Origin: Thermosulfuriphilus ammonigenes | GTDB lineage: Bacteria > Desulfobacterota > Thermodesulfobacteria > Thermodesulfobacteriales > ST65 | Assembly (NCBI RefSeq): GCF_011207455.1 | Contig: NZ_CP048877.1 | Location: 1,852,576-1,916,575, forward strand | Direction of reading: 5' to 3' | Length of the DNA stretch: 64,000 bases | Shown here: positions 27,354 through 34,600 of the stretch, piece by piece | Numbering within the stretch: position 1 is the first letter of the stretch | Layout of the letters: each line of letters opens with the position of its first letter | Position numbers and translations under genes: made by a program | Notes under the pieces: model-generated | The model's input: only the letters and a program-made list of their open reading frames with translations | Databases searched by the model: none | What the model was told of the DNA's origin: nothing

Positions 27354-27749
27354 ATGCCGGAAAGACATCCTGTTCCCCGGCCCTTTCCCCGCTGGGTTCC
27401 CTGGTTTGCCTTTTTGATCGGGATTACGGCCTCGCTTTCCTACAGGCTCATTATTGTGGCCAAACACCTTGATCCTGGCCTGATAAGGCCCTTATGGTAC
27501 GTGGCTGTTTGCGGCAACTCCCTTTTTTTTCTCTATCGCTATCTCATTAGCTTGAGGCGTCAGCGGGTGGTTAAGGAGCGGGCCATTATGGAAAAGTTAG
27601 AGAAGGGCTGCTGTCTTTCTCCTGAAGACTGCCAGGCCCTTCGCTATCTGGTTTACAGTACGGTGATTACCAAGGAGAAGTGGAACTACTTTGTCATCTT
27701 TGTCTCTACCTTCCTGGCCATTCTCTTTGACCTTCTCTGGTCTGGTTGA
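27354..27749 (+). CDS. Small membrane protein, function unknown
   Basis: A 131-residue protein with hydrophobic helices near residues 14-33, 45-66 and 110-129 and a charged middle (RRQRVVKERAIMEKLEKGCCLSPEDC) that includes a CC pair and a further Cys. The N-terminus is Pro/Arg-rich, with no signal peptidase site. I do not recognise it. It follows the HPrK/PEPCK-fold gene by 6 bp and is probably its co-expressed partner, perhaps a membrane anchor. Its stop lies 7 bp from that of the convergent symporter gene. Confidence 0.55.
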   Translation: MPERHPVPRPFPRWVPWFAFLIGITASLSYRLIIVAKHLDPGLIRPLWYVAVCGNSLFFLYRYLISLRRQRVVKERAIMEKLEKGCCLSPEDCQALRYLVYSTVITKEKWNYFVIFVSTFLAILFDLLWSG

Positions 27750-27756
27750 TCGATTT

Positions 27757-28947
27757 TCAAGATTCAGTCAGGCGGGTGATGATCCGGGCTCCGATAAGGT
27801 CTCCCCAGACATTGACCGCCGTCCGGAGCATATCCAGGAAGCGATCCACGGCCAGGATAAGGCCGATGCCCTCCAGGGGAAGGCCCACGGCCTGAAGAAC
27901 CATGGTCATGGTTACCAACCCGGCGCTGGGTATTCCGGCGGCCCCGATAGAGGCTAGAGTGGCCGTGAGGAAGATAACCATTTGCTGGCCTAAAGAGAGC
28001 TCGATCTGGTAGGCATTGGCGATAAACAAGGCGGCCACAGCCTCATAAAGGGCCGTGCCATCCATGTTAATGGTCGCCCCTAAGGGAAGGACAAAGCCGG
28101 CGACCTTTTTAGGAACACCGGCCCTTTCCTCGGCCACCTCCAGGGAGATGGGCAAGGTGGCTGAGCTTGAGGCCGTAGAAAAGGCCACCAAAAGGGCCTC
28201 CCTTACGGCCAAAAAGTATTTAAGGGGGCTGGTGCCGCCCAAGGTGGCCAGTAAAAAGCCTAAGGTGAGGGCCGCGTGGATGAGAAGGCCAGCGGCCACC
28301 GTGAGGACATATTCCCAGAGGTGAAACAGAGGCGAAAGCCCCTTTTCGGCCACGATGTTGGCCACGATGGCCAGCACCCCGAAAGGGGTTAGGCGGACTA
28401 TGGCTCTAATAAGGGTTATGAGGGCATCATTCAGGGCCTCAAAGAGGTCGAAGAGGAGCCTCTTTTTTTCCTCTCTGAGGTTTAGGGTGGCCAATCCCAG
28501 GATGAGGGCAAAAAAGATAATGGGCAGGACTTCGGCCTCAGCCAGGCTTTTTATAGGGTTGGCGGGGATGAGGCTAAAGAAAAGGTCTCTTAAGCCAAAG
28601 TGACCGATCTCCGCGGTCTCTGTCTTTTGAAAAAAATGGATTTCTCTTCCCGGCTTAATGATGTTAACCAGCACCAGCCCGGCAGTCACCGAGAAGGCAG
28701 TGGTGGTCAAGTAGTAAGCTACAGTCTTGCCCCCGATTTCTCTAACCTTTCTAAGAGAGCCCAGACCAGATAGGCTGACAAAGACCGAAGCAAAGATAAG
28801 AGGGGCGATGATCATCTTCAGAAGCCTTAAAAAAAGTTCTCCTACCAGTTGGATAGAAGTGGCCAGCTGAGGGAGATAAAGCCCCAAGAGGATTCCGACC
28901 ACAATGGCCAAAAGGGTCTGATTCTCTACCGAACGCAAAAACCTCAT
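27757..28947 (-). CDS. Dicarboxylate/amino acid:cation symporter (DAACS family)
   Basis: A roughly 396-residue membrane transporter with about eight helices and two re-entrant loops. The hallmark STASSSATLPISLE hairpin and GATINMDGTALYEAVAALFIA are present, as in GltP, GltPh and DctA. It imports glutamate, aspartate or C4-dicarboxylates with H+ or Na+. The frame continues to a GTG at 28965, but the ATG at 28947 (MRFLRSVENQTLLAIVVGIL) gives a typical N-terminus; neither start has a good ribosome-binding site. It faces the PEP-CTERM gene across 283 bp of AT-rich spacer and converges on the 131-residue protein. Substrate choice is not decided by sequence alone. Confidence 0.88.
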   Translation of the reverse strand: MRFLRSVENQTLLAIVVGILLGLYLPQLATSIQLVGELFLRLLKMIIAPLIFASVFVSLSGLGSLRKVREIGGKTVAYYLTTTAFSVTAGLVLVNIIKPGREIHFFQKTETAEIGHFGLRDLFFSLIPANPIKSLAEAEVLPIIFFALILGLATLNLREEKKRLLFDLFEALNDALITLIRAIVRLTPFGVLAIVANIVAEKGLSPLFHLWEYVLTVAAGLLIHAALTLGFLLATLGGTSPLKYFLAVREALLVAFSTASSSATLPISLEVAEERAGVPKKVAGFVLPLGATINMDGTALYEAVAALFIANAYQIELSLGQQMVIFLTATLASIGAAGIPSAGLVTMTMVLQAVGLPLEGIGLILAVDRFLDMLRTAVNVWGDLIGARIITRLTES

Positions 28948-29079
28948 GCCCCAGGGGGATACCACATGCTCTTTGAGCTTTCAAAAGAAAGTATTTTCTC
29001 TATGGAAACCTGATCTTTATACTCTCCCCTTTTACTCCAATAAGGAAGCATCAAGAAAAGAGAAAATAATTTCTTTGCC

Positions 29080-29097
29080 AGAGAAAAATTTTTCTCT
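29080..29097. repeat. 18-bp perfect palindrome
   Basis: AGAGAAAAA/TTTTTCTCT is a perfect palindrome in the spacer between the symporter and the PEP-CTERM gene, 70 bp upstream of the sigma-54-type promoter. It could be an enhancer-type activator site or simply an AT-rich dyad. Such activators bind about 100 bp upstream of sigma-54 promoters, so the position fits. Confidence 0.35.
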
Positions 29098-29168
29098 CTC
29101 CTTTTTGAGGGATCTCTAAAAGTCTCCTTCTTTTCGGCTGTTATCCAGACGAAAAGCTCTCTTTTTCT

Positions 29169-29185
29169 TTGGCCTTATCCTTGCA
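29169..29185 (+). promoter_or_regulatory. Sigma-54 (-24/-12) promoter of the PEP-CTERM gene
   Basis: TTGG at 29169-29172 and TTGCA at 29181-29185 give GG-N10-GC, the exact spacing of RpoN promoters (consensus TTGGCAC-N5-TTGC). The expected start near 29196 leaves about 35 bases before the ATG at 29231. In other PEP-CTERM bacteria the sorted proteins are often under sigma-54 with the PrsK/PrsR two-component system, so context supports the call. Confidence 0.6.
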
Positions 29186-29230
29186 GGTAGAACAGGTGGG
29201 GTTTGAAGTTTGGGGTAGGGGGTGTGTAAA

Positions 29231-29944
29231 ATGATTGCCTGGGGGCTGCGTCTTTTCTCTTTCTTTCTTTTCTTCTTCCTTTTGGGATCTTCTGGTTGGG
29301 GCTACCATCTTAAGTTTCACGGGGAGACCGACGAGGGTTATAAAGTTTCGGCCTGGGCCAGGGCCTATCTGGAGCCAGATTATACCCTTCACATTATGCT
29401 CCATAACACCACCCCGGAGGATTCGGGTCCGGCGGCGATAACGGCCATTTTTTTCCAGTACGAAAATGATGTTGCCATCTCTTCCGTTTCTTTGTGGGCC
29501 GCAGGGGATGATCTGGTGGATAAAGGCTACTGGCTCTGGAATTATGACTACAGTCAGGGGTGTCACCCCCCGGGGGGAGGCAGCTGGAGTTTTGACTTCC
29601 TGGCCCAGACAAGATGGGGCATCAAATACGGTCTCATAAATCCTGACTATCCTGATCCTCCAAAGAAACGTTATCCCACTCCGGCCGAGCTGGTAATAAA
29701 GTTTGCTGCTGATCCTGGGGCCCTTTTTATTGATGAGGGTATTGGTCTTAAGTTTCAGGGAATATGTAGTAATAATTGTTGTGGCGGTGGGGGGCATTGT
29801 TGCTGTGATGAAAGTGAACTTATCACCCTTGACCCTATTCCCGAGCCGGCCACCCTTGTTCTCCTGGGATCAGGCCTTATTGCCTTGGCCGGTGGTGGCC
29901 GGCGTCTCAAGAACAAGGCCTTCCCAAAAGGCGGTCTAAAATAA
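29231..29944 (+). CDS. PEP-CTERM sorting domain protein, exported
   Basis: A 237-residue protein with a signal peptide (hydrophobic stretch LFSFFLFFFLLGSSGWGY, residues about 8-25) and a classic C-terminal PEP-CTERM signal: PEPATLVLLGSGLIALAGGG followed by RRLKNK. Exosortase (EpsH/XrtA type) would cut near the PEP motif and attach the protein to the outer surface, usually with exopolysaccharide. Before the tail is a cysteine cluster CSNNCCGGGGHCCCDE with six or more Cys, which is unusual. The rest is rich in Tyr, Trp, Gly and Asp and resembles no known domain. GGGGGTG precedes the ATG. The last 38 bp overlap the convergent RNA methyltransferase gene. No exosortase is in the window. Confidence 0.85.
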   Translation: MIAWGLRLFSFFLFFFLLGSSGWGYHLKFHGETDEGYKVSAWARAYLEPDYTLHIMLHNTTPEDSGPAAITAIFFQYENDVAISSVSLWAAGDDLVDKGYWLWNYDYSQGCHPPGGGSWSFDFLAQTRWGIKYGLINPDYPDPPKKRYPTPAELVIKFAADPGALFIDEGIGLKFQGICSNNCCGGGGHCCCDESELITLDPIPEPATLVLLGSGLIALAGGGRRLKNKAFPKGGLK

Positions 29945-30482
29945 TGGCCGCCGCGGCCCGGACAGAGAGGTGGTTATAGTCTGTGGGGCCGCACAGGGGC
30001 TCTAAAACGTAATCGGCCCGTTGGAAAACAAGGGGAGAAAGTCCAGAGGCTGTGCCGAGGAGGATGACTAGCGGTCTGCCCTGGGCTATAAGTCTCTTGG
30101 CCGCGTCAAAGGAAAGGTCTCTTCGCGGTGGAGAGGCGCCTGTGGCAATGGTAAGAGGGGAGATCCCCTCCTTTTCTTTTATTTTCTCAAGGGCTTCAAA
30201 GAGGGTGCCGGCAATCTGGCACAGGAGAAGGGCCTCCCGGCGATGAGGATTTCCCCGGCCTCCCCGACCTTTTGTCCAGTAATCGATGATCTCCCGGGCT
30301 AAGGCCTGTTGGTCTTTAAGAGGGGTGACCAAAAAGAACCCCCGGATCCCGTAGGTTCGGGCCACCCGGGAGATATCATGGATGTCCAGATTGGTAATGG
30401 AGGAGGTAATGGTCTGCCCGTCACGATTGATTACTGGATGATGGATCAGGGCTAGATATATCCTTGTCGTGGTCTTTGGCAT
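29907..30482 (-). CDS. SPOUT-like SAM-dependent RNA methyltransferase (PF09936 type)
   Basis: A 191-residue protein with IYLALIHHPVINRDGQTITSS near the N-terminus and VILLGTASGLSPLVFQRADYV and PLCGPTDYNHLSVRAAAAIIL at the C-terminus, matching the trefoil-knotted methyltransferase family usually found beside trmD. It probably methylates tRNA or rRNA using SAM; its target is unknown. The start at 30482 overlaps the trmD end by 62 bp, a long overlap that suggests either a C-terminally extended TrmD or a late real start. The downstream end overlaps the PEP-CTERM gene. Confidence 0.72.
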   Translation of the reverse strand: MPKTTTRIYLALIHHPVINRDGQTITSSITNLDIHDISRVARTYGIRGFFLVTPLKDQQALAREIIDYWTKGRGGRGNPHRREALLLCQIAGTLFEALEKIKEKEGISPLTIATGASPPRRDLSFDAAKRLIAQGRPLVILLGTASGLSPLVFQRADYVLEPLCGPTDYNHLSVRAAAAIILDRLLGRPCS

Positions 30483-31215
30483 CTGTCTCTCTCCAGCCCA
30501 GGCCCTTCAAAAAGGCCTTATCTTCTGAGGACAGGGAGGCCTTCTGAAGGAGATCTGGTCGCCACTTTAAGGTCTCCTTGAGGGATTCCTGTCTGCGGAA
30601 ACGCTCCACGGCCTTGTGATCCCCAGAGAGCAGAACTTCCGGTACTGACCAGCCCTTAAAGACTCTGGGGCGGGTGTATTGCGGATGTTTGAGGAGATGG
30701 TGACTGAAGGAATCTTTGCGGGCCGAGTCTGGATGGCCTAGGACTCCGGGAACCAGACGGCTTACCACCTCAATAATTACCAGGGCCGCAACCTCCCCCC
30801 CAAAAAGGACATAATCACCAATGGAAAGTTCCTCATGGACGCAGTGTTTCTTTATTCGTTCATCCACCCCTTCATAGCGGCCACAGATAAGAATCAGGCG
30901 ATCCTTTTGGGCCAGTTCCTGGGCCACCTGATGGTTTAAGACCCGCCCCCTCGGACCAAGGAGAATAATATAAGGCGAAGGAGGGGTGACCTTCAAAGCC
31001 TCAAGGGCGTAGTAGATAGGCTCGGGTTTCATGACCATTCCTTCGCCGCCGCCAAAGGGCCGGTCATCAGTCAGGCGGTGTTTGTCTTGGGCATAGTCCC
31101 TGATATTAATCAGATTTATCTTCACCAGGCCTTGCTCAATGGCCTTGCCCAGAAGGCCTACCTTGAGGGGAGAATGGAAATATTCCGGGAAAATAGTCAA
31201 AATATCAAAATGCAT
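30421..31215 (-). CDS. trmD: tRNA (guanine-N1-)-methyltransferase
   Basis: A 264-residue SPOUT enzyme that makes m1G37 in tRNAs with G36, preventing frameshifting. The signature blocks HFDILTIFPEYF, DDRPFGGGEGMVMKPEPI, ILLGPRGR and ICGRYEGVDERI with LSIGDYVLFGGEVAAL are intact. The C-terminal extension beyond the usual end is polar and rich in Ser, Asp and Lys, and overlaps the next gene. It follows rimM after 9 bp in the ffh-rpsP-khpA-rimM-trmD order. Confidence 0.96.
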   Translation of the reverse strand: MHFDILTIFPEYFHSPLKVGLLGKAIEQGLVKINLINIRDYAQDKHRLTDDRPFGGGEGMVMKPEPIYYALEALKVTPPSPYIILLGPRGRVLNHQVAQELAQKDRLILICGRYEGVDERIKKHCVHEELSIGDYVLFGGEVAALVIIEVVSRLVPGVLGHPDSARKDSFSHHLLKHPQYTRPRVFKGWSVPEVLLSGDHKAVERFRRQESLKETLKWRPDLLQKASLSSEDKAFLKGLGWRETDAKDHDKDISSPDPSSSNQS

Positions 31216-31224
31216 CGTGGCTGG

Positions 31225-31755
31225 CTATTCCTGGGCCTCGAGGAGACCGGGAAGAGGACGTATCCTGATCTGTTTCCGCTGAAGATCAATCGCCAGAATT
31301 ACCTCTTCCACCGCTGGAATCAGATATTCTTTGCCTTCGGGGGTCTTAACCAGGTAGAGGTCATATGGCCCTATGGGCCAGATGGCCTTGATATGGCCAA
31401 GTTTTTGGCCATCTTCCAGGAGCACCTCAAGGCCCAAAAGCTGATAGTAATAGTATTGCCCCTCTTCAAGAGGGGGTAGTTCTTCAATTGGGACTAGAAG
31501 ATCAAGCCCTATCAGGGCCTCAGCCGCCTCTCGATCATCTACTCCCTTGAATTTGAAGAGGAGGCCGCGCCTGCCTGGCGCATACCTCCCCCCTTCGACC
31601 CTAAATTCTTTTAAGGTGCCTTTTTGGCGAATAAAGAAACGCTCCAATCGGAGCAGATCTTCATGGTCGAGTATGTACGCTAGAACTTTTACTTCACCAC
31701 GCAAACCATGGGCCCGAACAATTCTACCGAGGGGAAGAAGCCCCTCCTCGCCCAT
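31225..31755 (-). CDS. rimM: Ribosome maturation factor RimM
   Basis: A 176-residue protein with an N-terminal RimM barrel (LLPLGRIVRAHGLRGEVKVL) and a PRC-barrel C-terminal domain (YYYQLLGLEVLLEDGQKLG, EYLIPAVEEVILAIDL). It binds uS19 and helps mature the 30S head domain. It starts 2 bp after the khpA stop and is followed by trmD, the conserved arrangement. Confidence 0.95.
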   Translation of the reverse strand: MGEEGLLPLGRIVRAHGLRGEVKVLAYILDHEDLLRLERFFIRQKGTLKEFRVEGGRYAPGRRGLLFKFKGVDDREAAEALIGLDLLVPIEELPPLEEGQYYYYQLLGLEVLLEDGQKLGHIKAIWPIGPYDLYLVKTPEGKEYLIPAVEEVILAIDLQRKQIRIRPLPGLLEAQE

Positions 31756-31757
31756 GG

Positions 31758-31997
31758 TTACTCGATGATCTCGAGTACGGCCCGTTTTTTAAGCTTCGTG
31801 GAGGCAGCGCTGAGGATGGTTCTCATGGCCCGAGCTGTTCGCCCCTGTTTGCCGATAACCTTGCCCAGGTCTTCCTTGGCCACTTTGAGTTCGATGACCG
31901 AGGTCTGTTCCCCTTCGATCTCGCTGACCTGAACCTCTTCAGGCTTGTCCACCAGGGCTTTAGCGATGTGCTCAATGAGCTCTTTCAACTTTCCCAT
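31758..31997 (-). CDS. khpA: KH-domain RNA-binding protein KhpA
   Basis: A 79-residue single KH domain with [16 protein letters not shown], the GxxG loop of KH proteins. KhpA with KhpB acts as a global RNA chaperone and affects cell division and elongation in other bacteria. The position between rpsP and rimM is the conserved one. AGGTGACC precedes the start. Confidence 0.92.
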   Translation of the reverse strand: MGKLKELIEHIAKALVDKPEEVQVSEIEGEQTSVIELKVAKEDLGKVIGKQGRTARAMRTILSAASTKLKKRAVLEIIE

Positions 31998-32049
31998 AGG
32001 TCACCTCCGTCGTCATTCTCCACGAAGCCAAGTATAAGCACAATTTTGT

Positions 32050-32319
32050 CTAATTGGTAGCCGTTTCTTTAATCTCTTTGAGAATTCCCGACTTTTTTAG
32101 CAGACTCCGGACGGTATCCGTGGGTTCTGCCCCAAGGTCAAGCCATTTTTTGAGTTTCTGGGGGTCGATTTTGAACTCATAAGGGTCCTTAAGGGGGTTG
32201 TAATAACCGAGAATTTCAAAGAACTTCCCATCTCGGGGGGCCTCAGAGTTGGCGGCTACAACCCTATAGAAGGGACGCTTCTTGGCCCCCATGCGCATGA
32301 GTCTGATCCTGATGGCCAT
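32050..32319 (-). CDS. rpsP: Small ribosomal subunit protein bS16
   Basis: An 89-residue protein starting [21 protein letters not shown], with [14 protein letters not shown], the bS16 signature. It helps early 30S assembly. The frame extends to a GTG at 32328, but the ATG at 32319 follows AGGAGGTGAAATTT. It follows ffh after a short gap and precedes khpA in the same operon. Confidence 0.95.
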   Translation of the reverse strand: MAIRIRLMRMGAKKRPFYRVVAANSEAPRDGKFFEILGYYNPLKDPYEFKIDPQKLKKWLDLGAEPTDTVRSLLKKSGILKEIKETATN

Positions 32320-32343
32320 AAATTTCACCTCCTGACTTAATAT

Positions 32344-33681
32344 CTAAAAGGGGAATGTCCCCGGGCCAAATGGTAGGCCCCGGAGTCCCTTCTTTTTTAC
32401 CCTCTTTAGCATCTTCTGCATCTGGGCAAAGTTCTTAAGTAAACGATTAACGTCTTGGACACTAGTCCCTGAGCCTCGGGCAATCCGTCTTTTACGGCTG
32501 GCGTTAAGGATGCGAGGATTCCTCCTCTCTTCCGGGGTCATGGAATTGATGATGGCCTCCATCCGGGAGAATTCCTTCCCGTCCACTCCCAGGCTGTCAA
32601 GGTTTTTGATCTTACTCATTCCGGGAATGAGGGATAGGAGCTGATTTAGAGGCCCCATCTTTTTGATCTGCCGAATTTGGTCCCGAAGGTCCTCCAGGGT
32701 GAAGGCCTCCCGGCGCAATTTTTCTTGAAGCTCAAGGGCCTTTTTCTGATCGAAGGTCTCCTGGGCCTTTTCAATAAGGGAGAGGATATCTCCCATGCCC
32801 AAAATCCGATTGGCAATACGATCTGGGGCAAAGATTTCCAGGGCCTCAAGTTTTTCACCCGTGCCTAGAAACTTGATGGGTTTCCCGGTTACGGCCCGGA
32901 TGGAAAGAGCCGCTCCACCCCGGGCATCCCCCTCCATTTTGGTGAGAATAACTCCGGTGATTCCCACGGCTTCATCGAAGGCCTTGGCCATATTGACAGC
33001 GTCCTGGCCGGTCATGGCATCGGCTACCAGAAGGATTTCTTTAGGAGAGGTGGCCTCCTTTATGGCCTTTAATTCCTCCATTAGGGCTTCATCGATGTGG
33101 AGACGCCCGGCGGTATCAATAATAGCGATGTCCCGTCCGGTAGCCTTAGCCTGAACCATGGCCAGCCTTGCAATCTCTGGTGGGCTCTGCCCAGGCTGGG
33201 GTTCAAAGACCGGAAGCCCCAGACTTTGCCCTAGGGTCTTTAGTTGCTCAATGGCGGCCGGTCGATAGATATCTGCGGCTACCAGATAGGGATTGCGACC
33301 TCGACGTTTAAGAAACCGAGCCAGCTTGGCGGCGGTGGTAGTCTTACCGGACCCCTGGAGGCCGACCAAGACAATGGCCAGAGGAGTAGGGCCCGAGAGG
33401 TCAAGGGGAGAGGCCTTATCTCCTAAAGTCCGAATCAGCTCTTCATGGACAATTTTTATTACCTGCTGGGCCGGGGTGAGGCTTTCCATGACCTCCTGGC
33501 CCAGAGCCCTTTCCTTGACCCGGGCAACAAAATCCTTGACCACCCGATAGTTAACATCGGCCTCAAGGAGGGCCAGACGCACCTCTCTTAAGGCCCGGTC
33601 TATGTCGGCCTCGGAGAGTTTCCCCCGACCTTTGAGGCGACTGAAGGCCTGATTGAGTCTTTCGGTTAGATTTTCAAACAT
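32344..33681 (-). CDS. ffh: Signal recognition particle protein (SRP54/Ffh)
   Basis: A 445-residue SRP GTPase. It has an N-domain helical bundle, the G1 loop GLQGSGKTTTAAKLARFL, DTAGRLHIDEALM and TKMEGDARGGAALS in the G domain, and an M domain ending in a Met-rich MQKMLKRVKKKG segment that binds signal peptides and 4.5S RNA. It targets nascent membrane and secreted proteins to FtsY/Sec. The ATG has a poor ribosome-binding site. It is downstream of the methyltransferase and P-type ATPase genes on the same strand. Confidence 0.97.
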   Translation of the reverse strand: MFENLTERLNQAFSRLKGRGKLSEADIDRALREVRLALLEADVNYRVVKDFVARVKERALGQEVMESLTPAQQVIKIVHEELIRTLGDKASPLDLSGPTPLAIVLVGLQGSGKTTTAAKLARFLKRRGRNPYLVAADIYRPAAIEQLKTLGQSLGLPVFEPQPGQSPPEIARLAMVQAKATGRDIAIIDTAGRLHIDEALMEELKAIKEATSPKEILLVADAMTGQDAVNMAKAFDEAVGITGVILTKMEGDARGGAALSIRAVTGKPIKFLGTGEKLEALEIFAPDRIANRILGMGDILSLIEKAQETFDQKKALELQEKLRREAFTLEDLRDQIRQIKKMGPLNQLLSLIPGMSKIKNLDSLGVDGKEFSRMEAIINSMTPEERRNPRILNASRKRRIARGSGTSVQDVNRLLKNFAQMQKMLKRVKKKGLRGLPFGPGTFPF

Positions 33682-33715
33682 GACGGCGGCAAACTACTCA
33701 ATAGGTTACTTGGTG

Positions 33716-34591
33716 TCAAGCTGACTTATCCACCAAGACAAAGCCAATCCTTACCTTCGTGGTCGTTTCGACTATCCCCTCTACAGCAACTTCTTCCAGG
33801 ATTTTCCGGACCTGCTCCTGCTCCTGGGGGCCAAGATCCCCTTCGCCTTCAAGGCGCCAAAGCATGTGTTTCAGCTCGGCCTCCAGAGGCCGCCTTCTTA
33901 CCCATAGCCCTTTAAACAAACGGCATTCGGGGGCCATCCCCAGGCTATAGAAGAGGTTGAAATGGTTTAGTACCGTGGCGGTAAAGGCCTTTGGGGGGCG
34001 TCCGAAAATGGTTTCGTGGATCTTTCGGTAAAGGAGGTTCTCTCTTATCCCGGCCCAGTGGACAAGAACCAGATAGCGCTCGGAGAGCTTAAGCATCCGC
34101 TCTACTGTTTCCACAAAGTTGAGCACGGGAGTCATGGCCGCAAAGACCAAAGTAAACCGCCCCTGCGGCTGGTAGCTGAACCAGTCGGCCTGAATGGCCT
34201 GGATATTATCCAGGCCATCTTCTCTGGCCTTTTGTTTTAATCGCTCAAGCATCTTGCCAGAGATATCTACGGCGACCACCTCAGCTACCCGGGGGGCCAT
34301 TCTCAGGGTGTAAGGACCGGTGCCGCAGGCGATCTCAAGGACACGGGTCTGGGAGGTCAGGACCCCGCGGACAGCCATAGTCTCGATTATCTCCTCGACC
34401 ATCTGGCGATAGAAGGTGCAGGCCTCAAGGTCGTCATAGTCCTCGGCCAGTCGATCCCACTTATCCGCCTTAAGCCACGGATCCGGTCCCTGGTAGCGTC
34501 TGAAACGCCGCCACCAGAATTCTGGGACAAAGACGTTTTCTTTTTCCTGAGGACAACACCTTCGAGCAGACATATTTCTTTTATATCCCAT
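33716..34591 (-). CDS. Class I SAM-dependent methyltransferase
   Basis: A 291-residue protein with a Rossmann-fold methyltransferase domain: VLEIACGTGPYTLRMAPRV (motif I, about residue 83) and VVAVDIS, then DWFSYQPQGRFTLVFAAMTP. An N-terminal extension has CCPQEKEN. It belongs to the large ubiE-like group; the substrate is unknown. The nearby P-type ATPase 9 bp upstream hints at a metal-resistance or metallochaperone link (some such enzymes methylate arsenic or tellurium), but no arsenite Cys set is visible. The ATG at 34591 is 14 bases behind AGGAGG; an internal ATG at 34573 is an alternative. Confidence 0.75.
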   Translation of the reverse strand: MGYKRNMSARRCCPQEKENVFVPEFWWRRFRRYQGPDPWLKADKWDRLAEDYDDLEACTFYRQMVEEIIETMAVRGVLTSQTRVLEIACGTGPYTLRMAPRVAEVVAVDISGKMLERLKQKAREDGLDNIQAIQADWFSYQPQGRFTLVFAAMTPVLNFVETVERMLKLSERYLVLVHWAGIRENLLYRKIHETIFGRPPKAFTATVLNHFNLFYSLGMAPECRLFKGLWVRRRPLEAELKHMLWRLEGEGDLGPQEQEQVRKILEEVAVEGIVETTTKVRIGFVLVDKSA

Positions 34592-34600
34592 ATGGATTCA

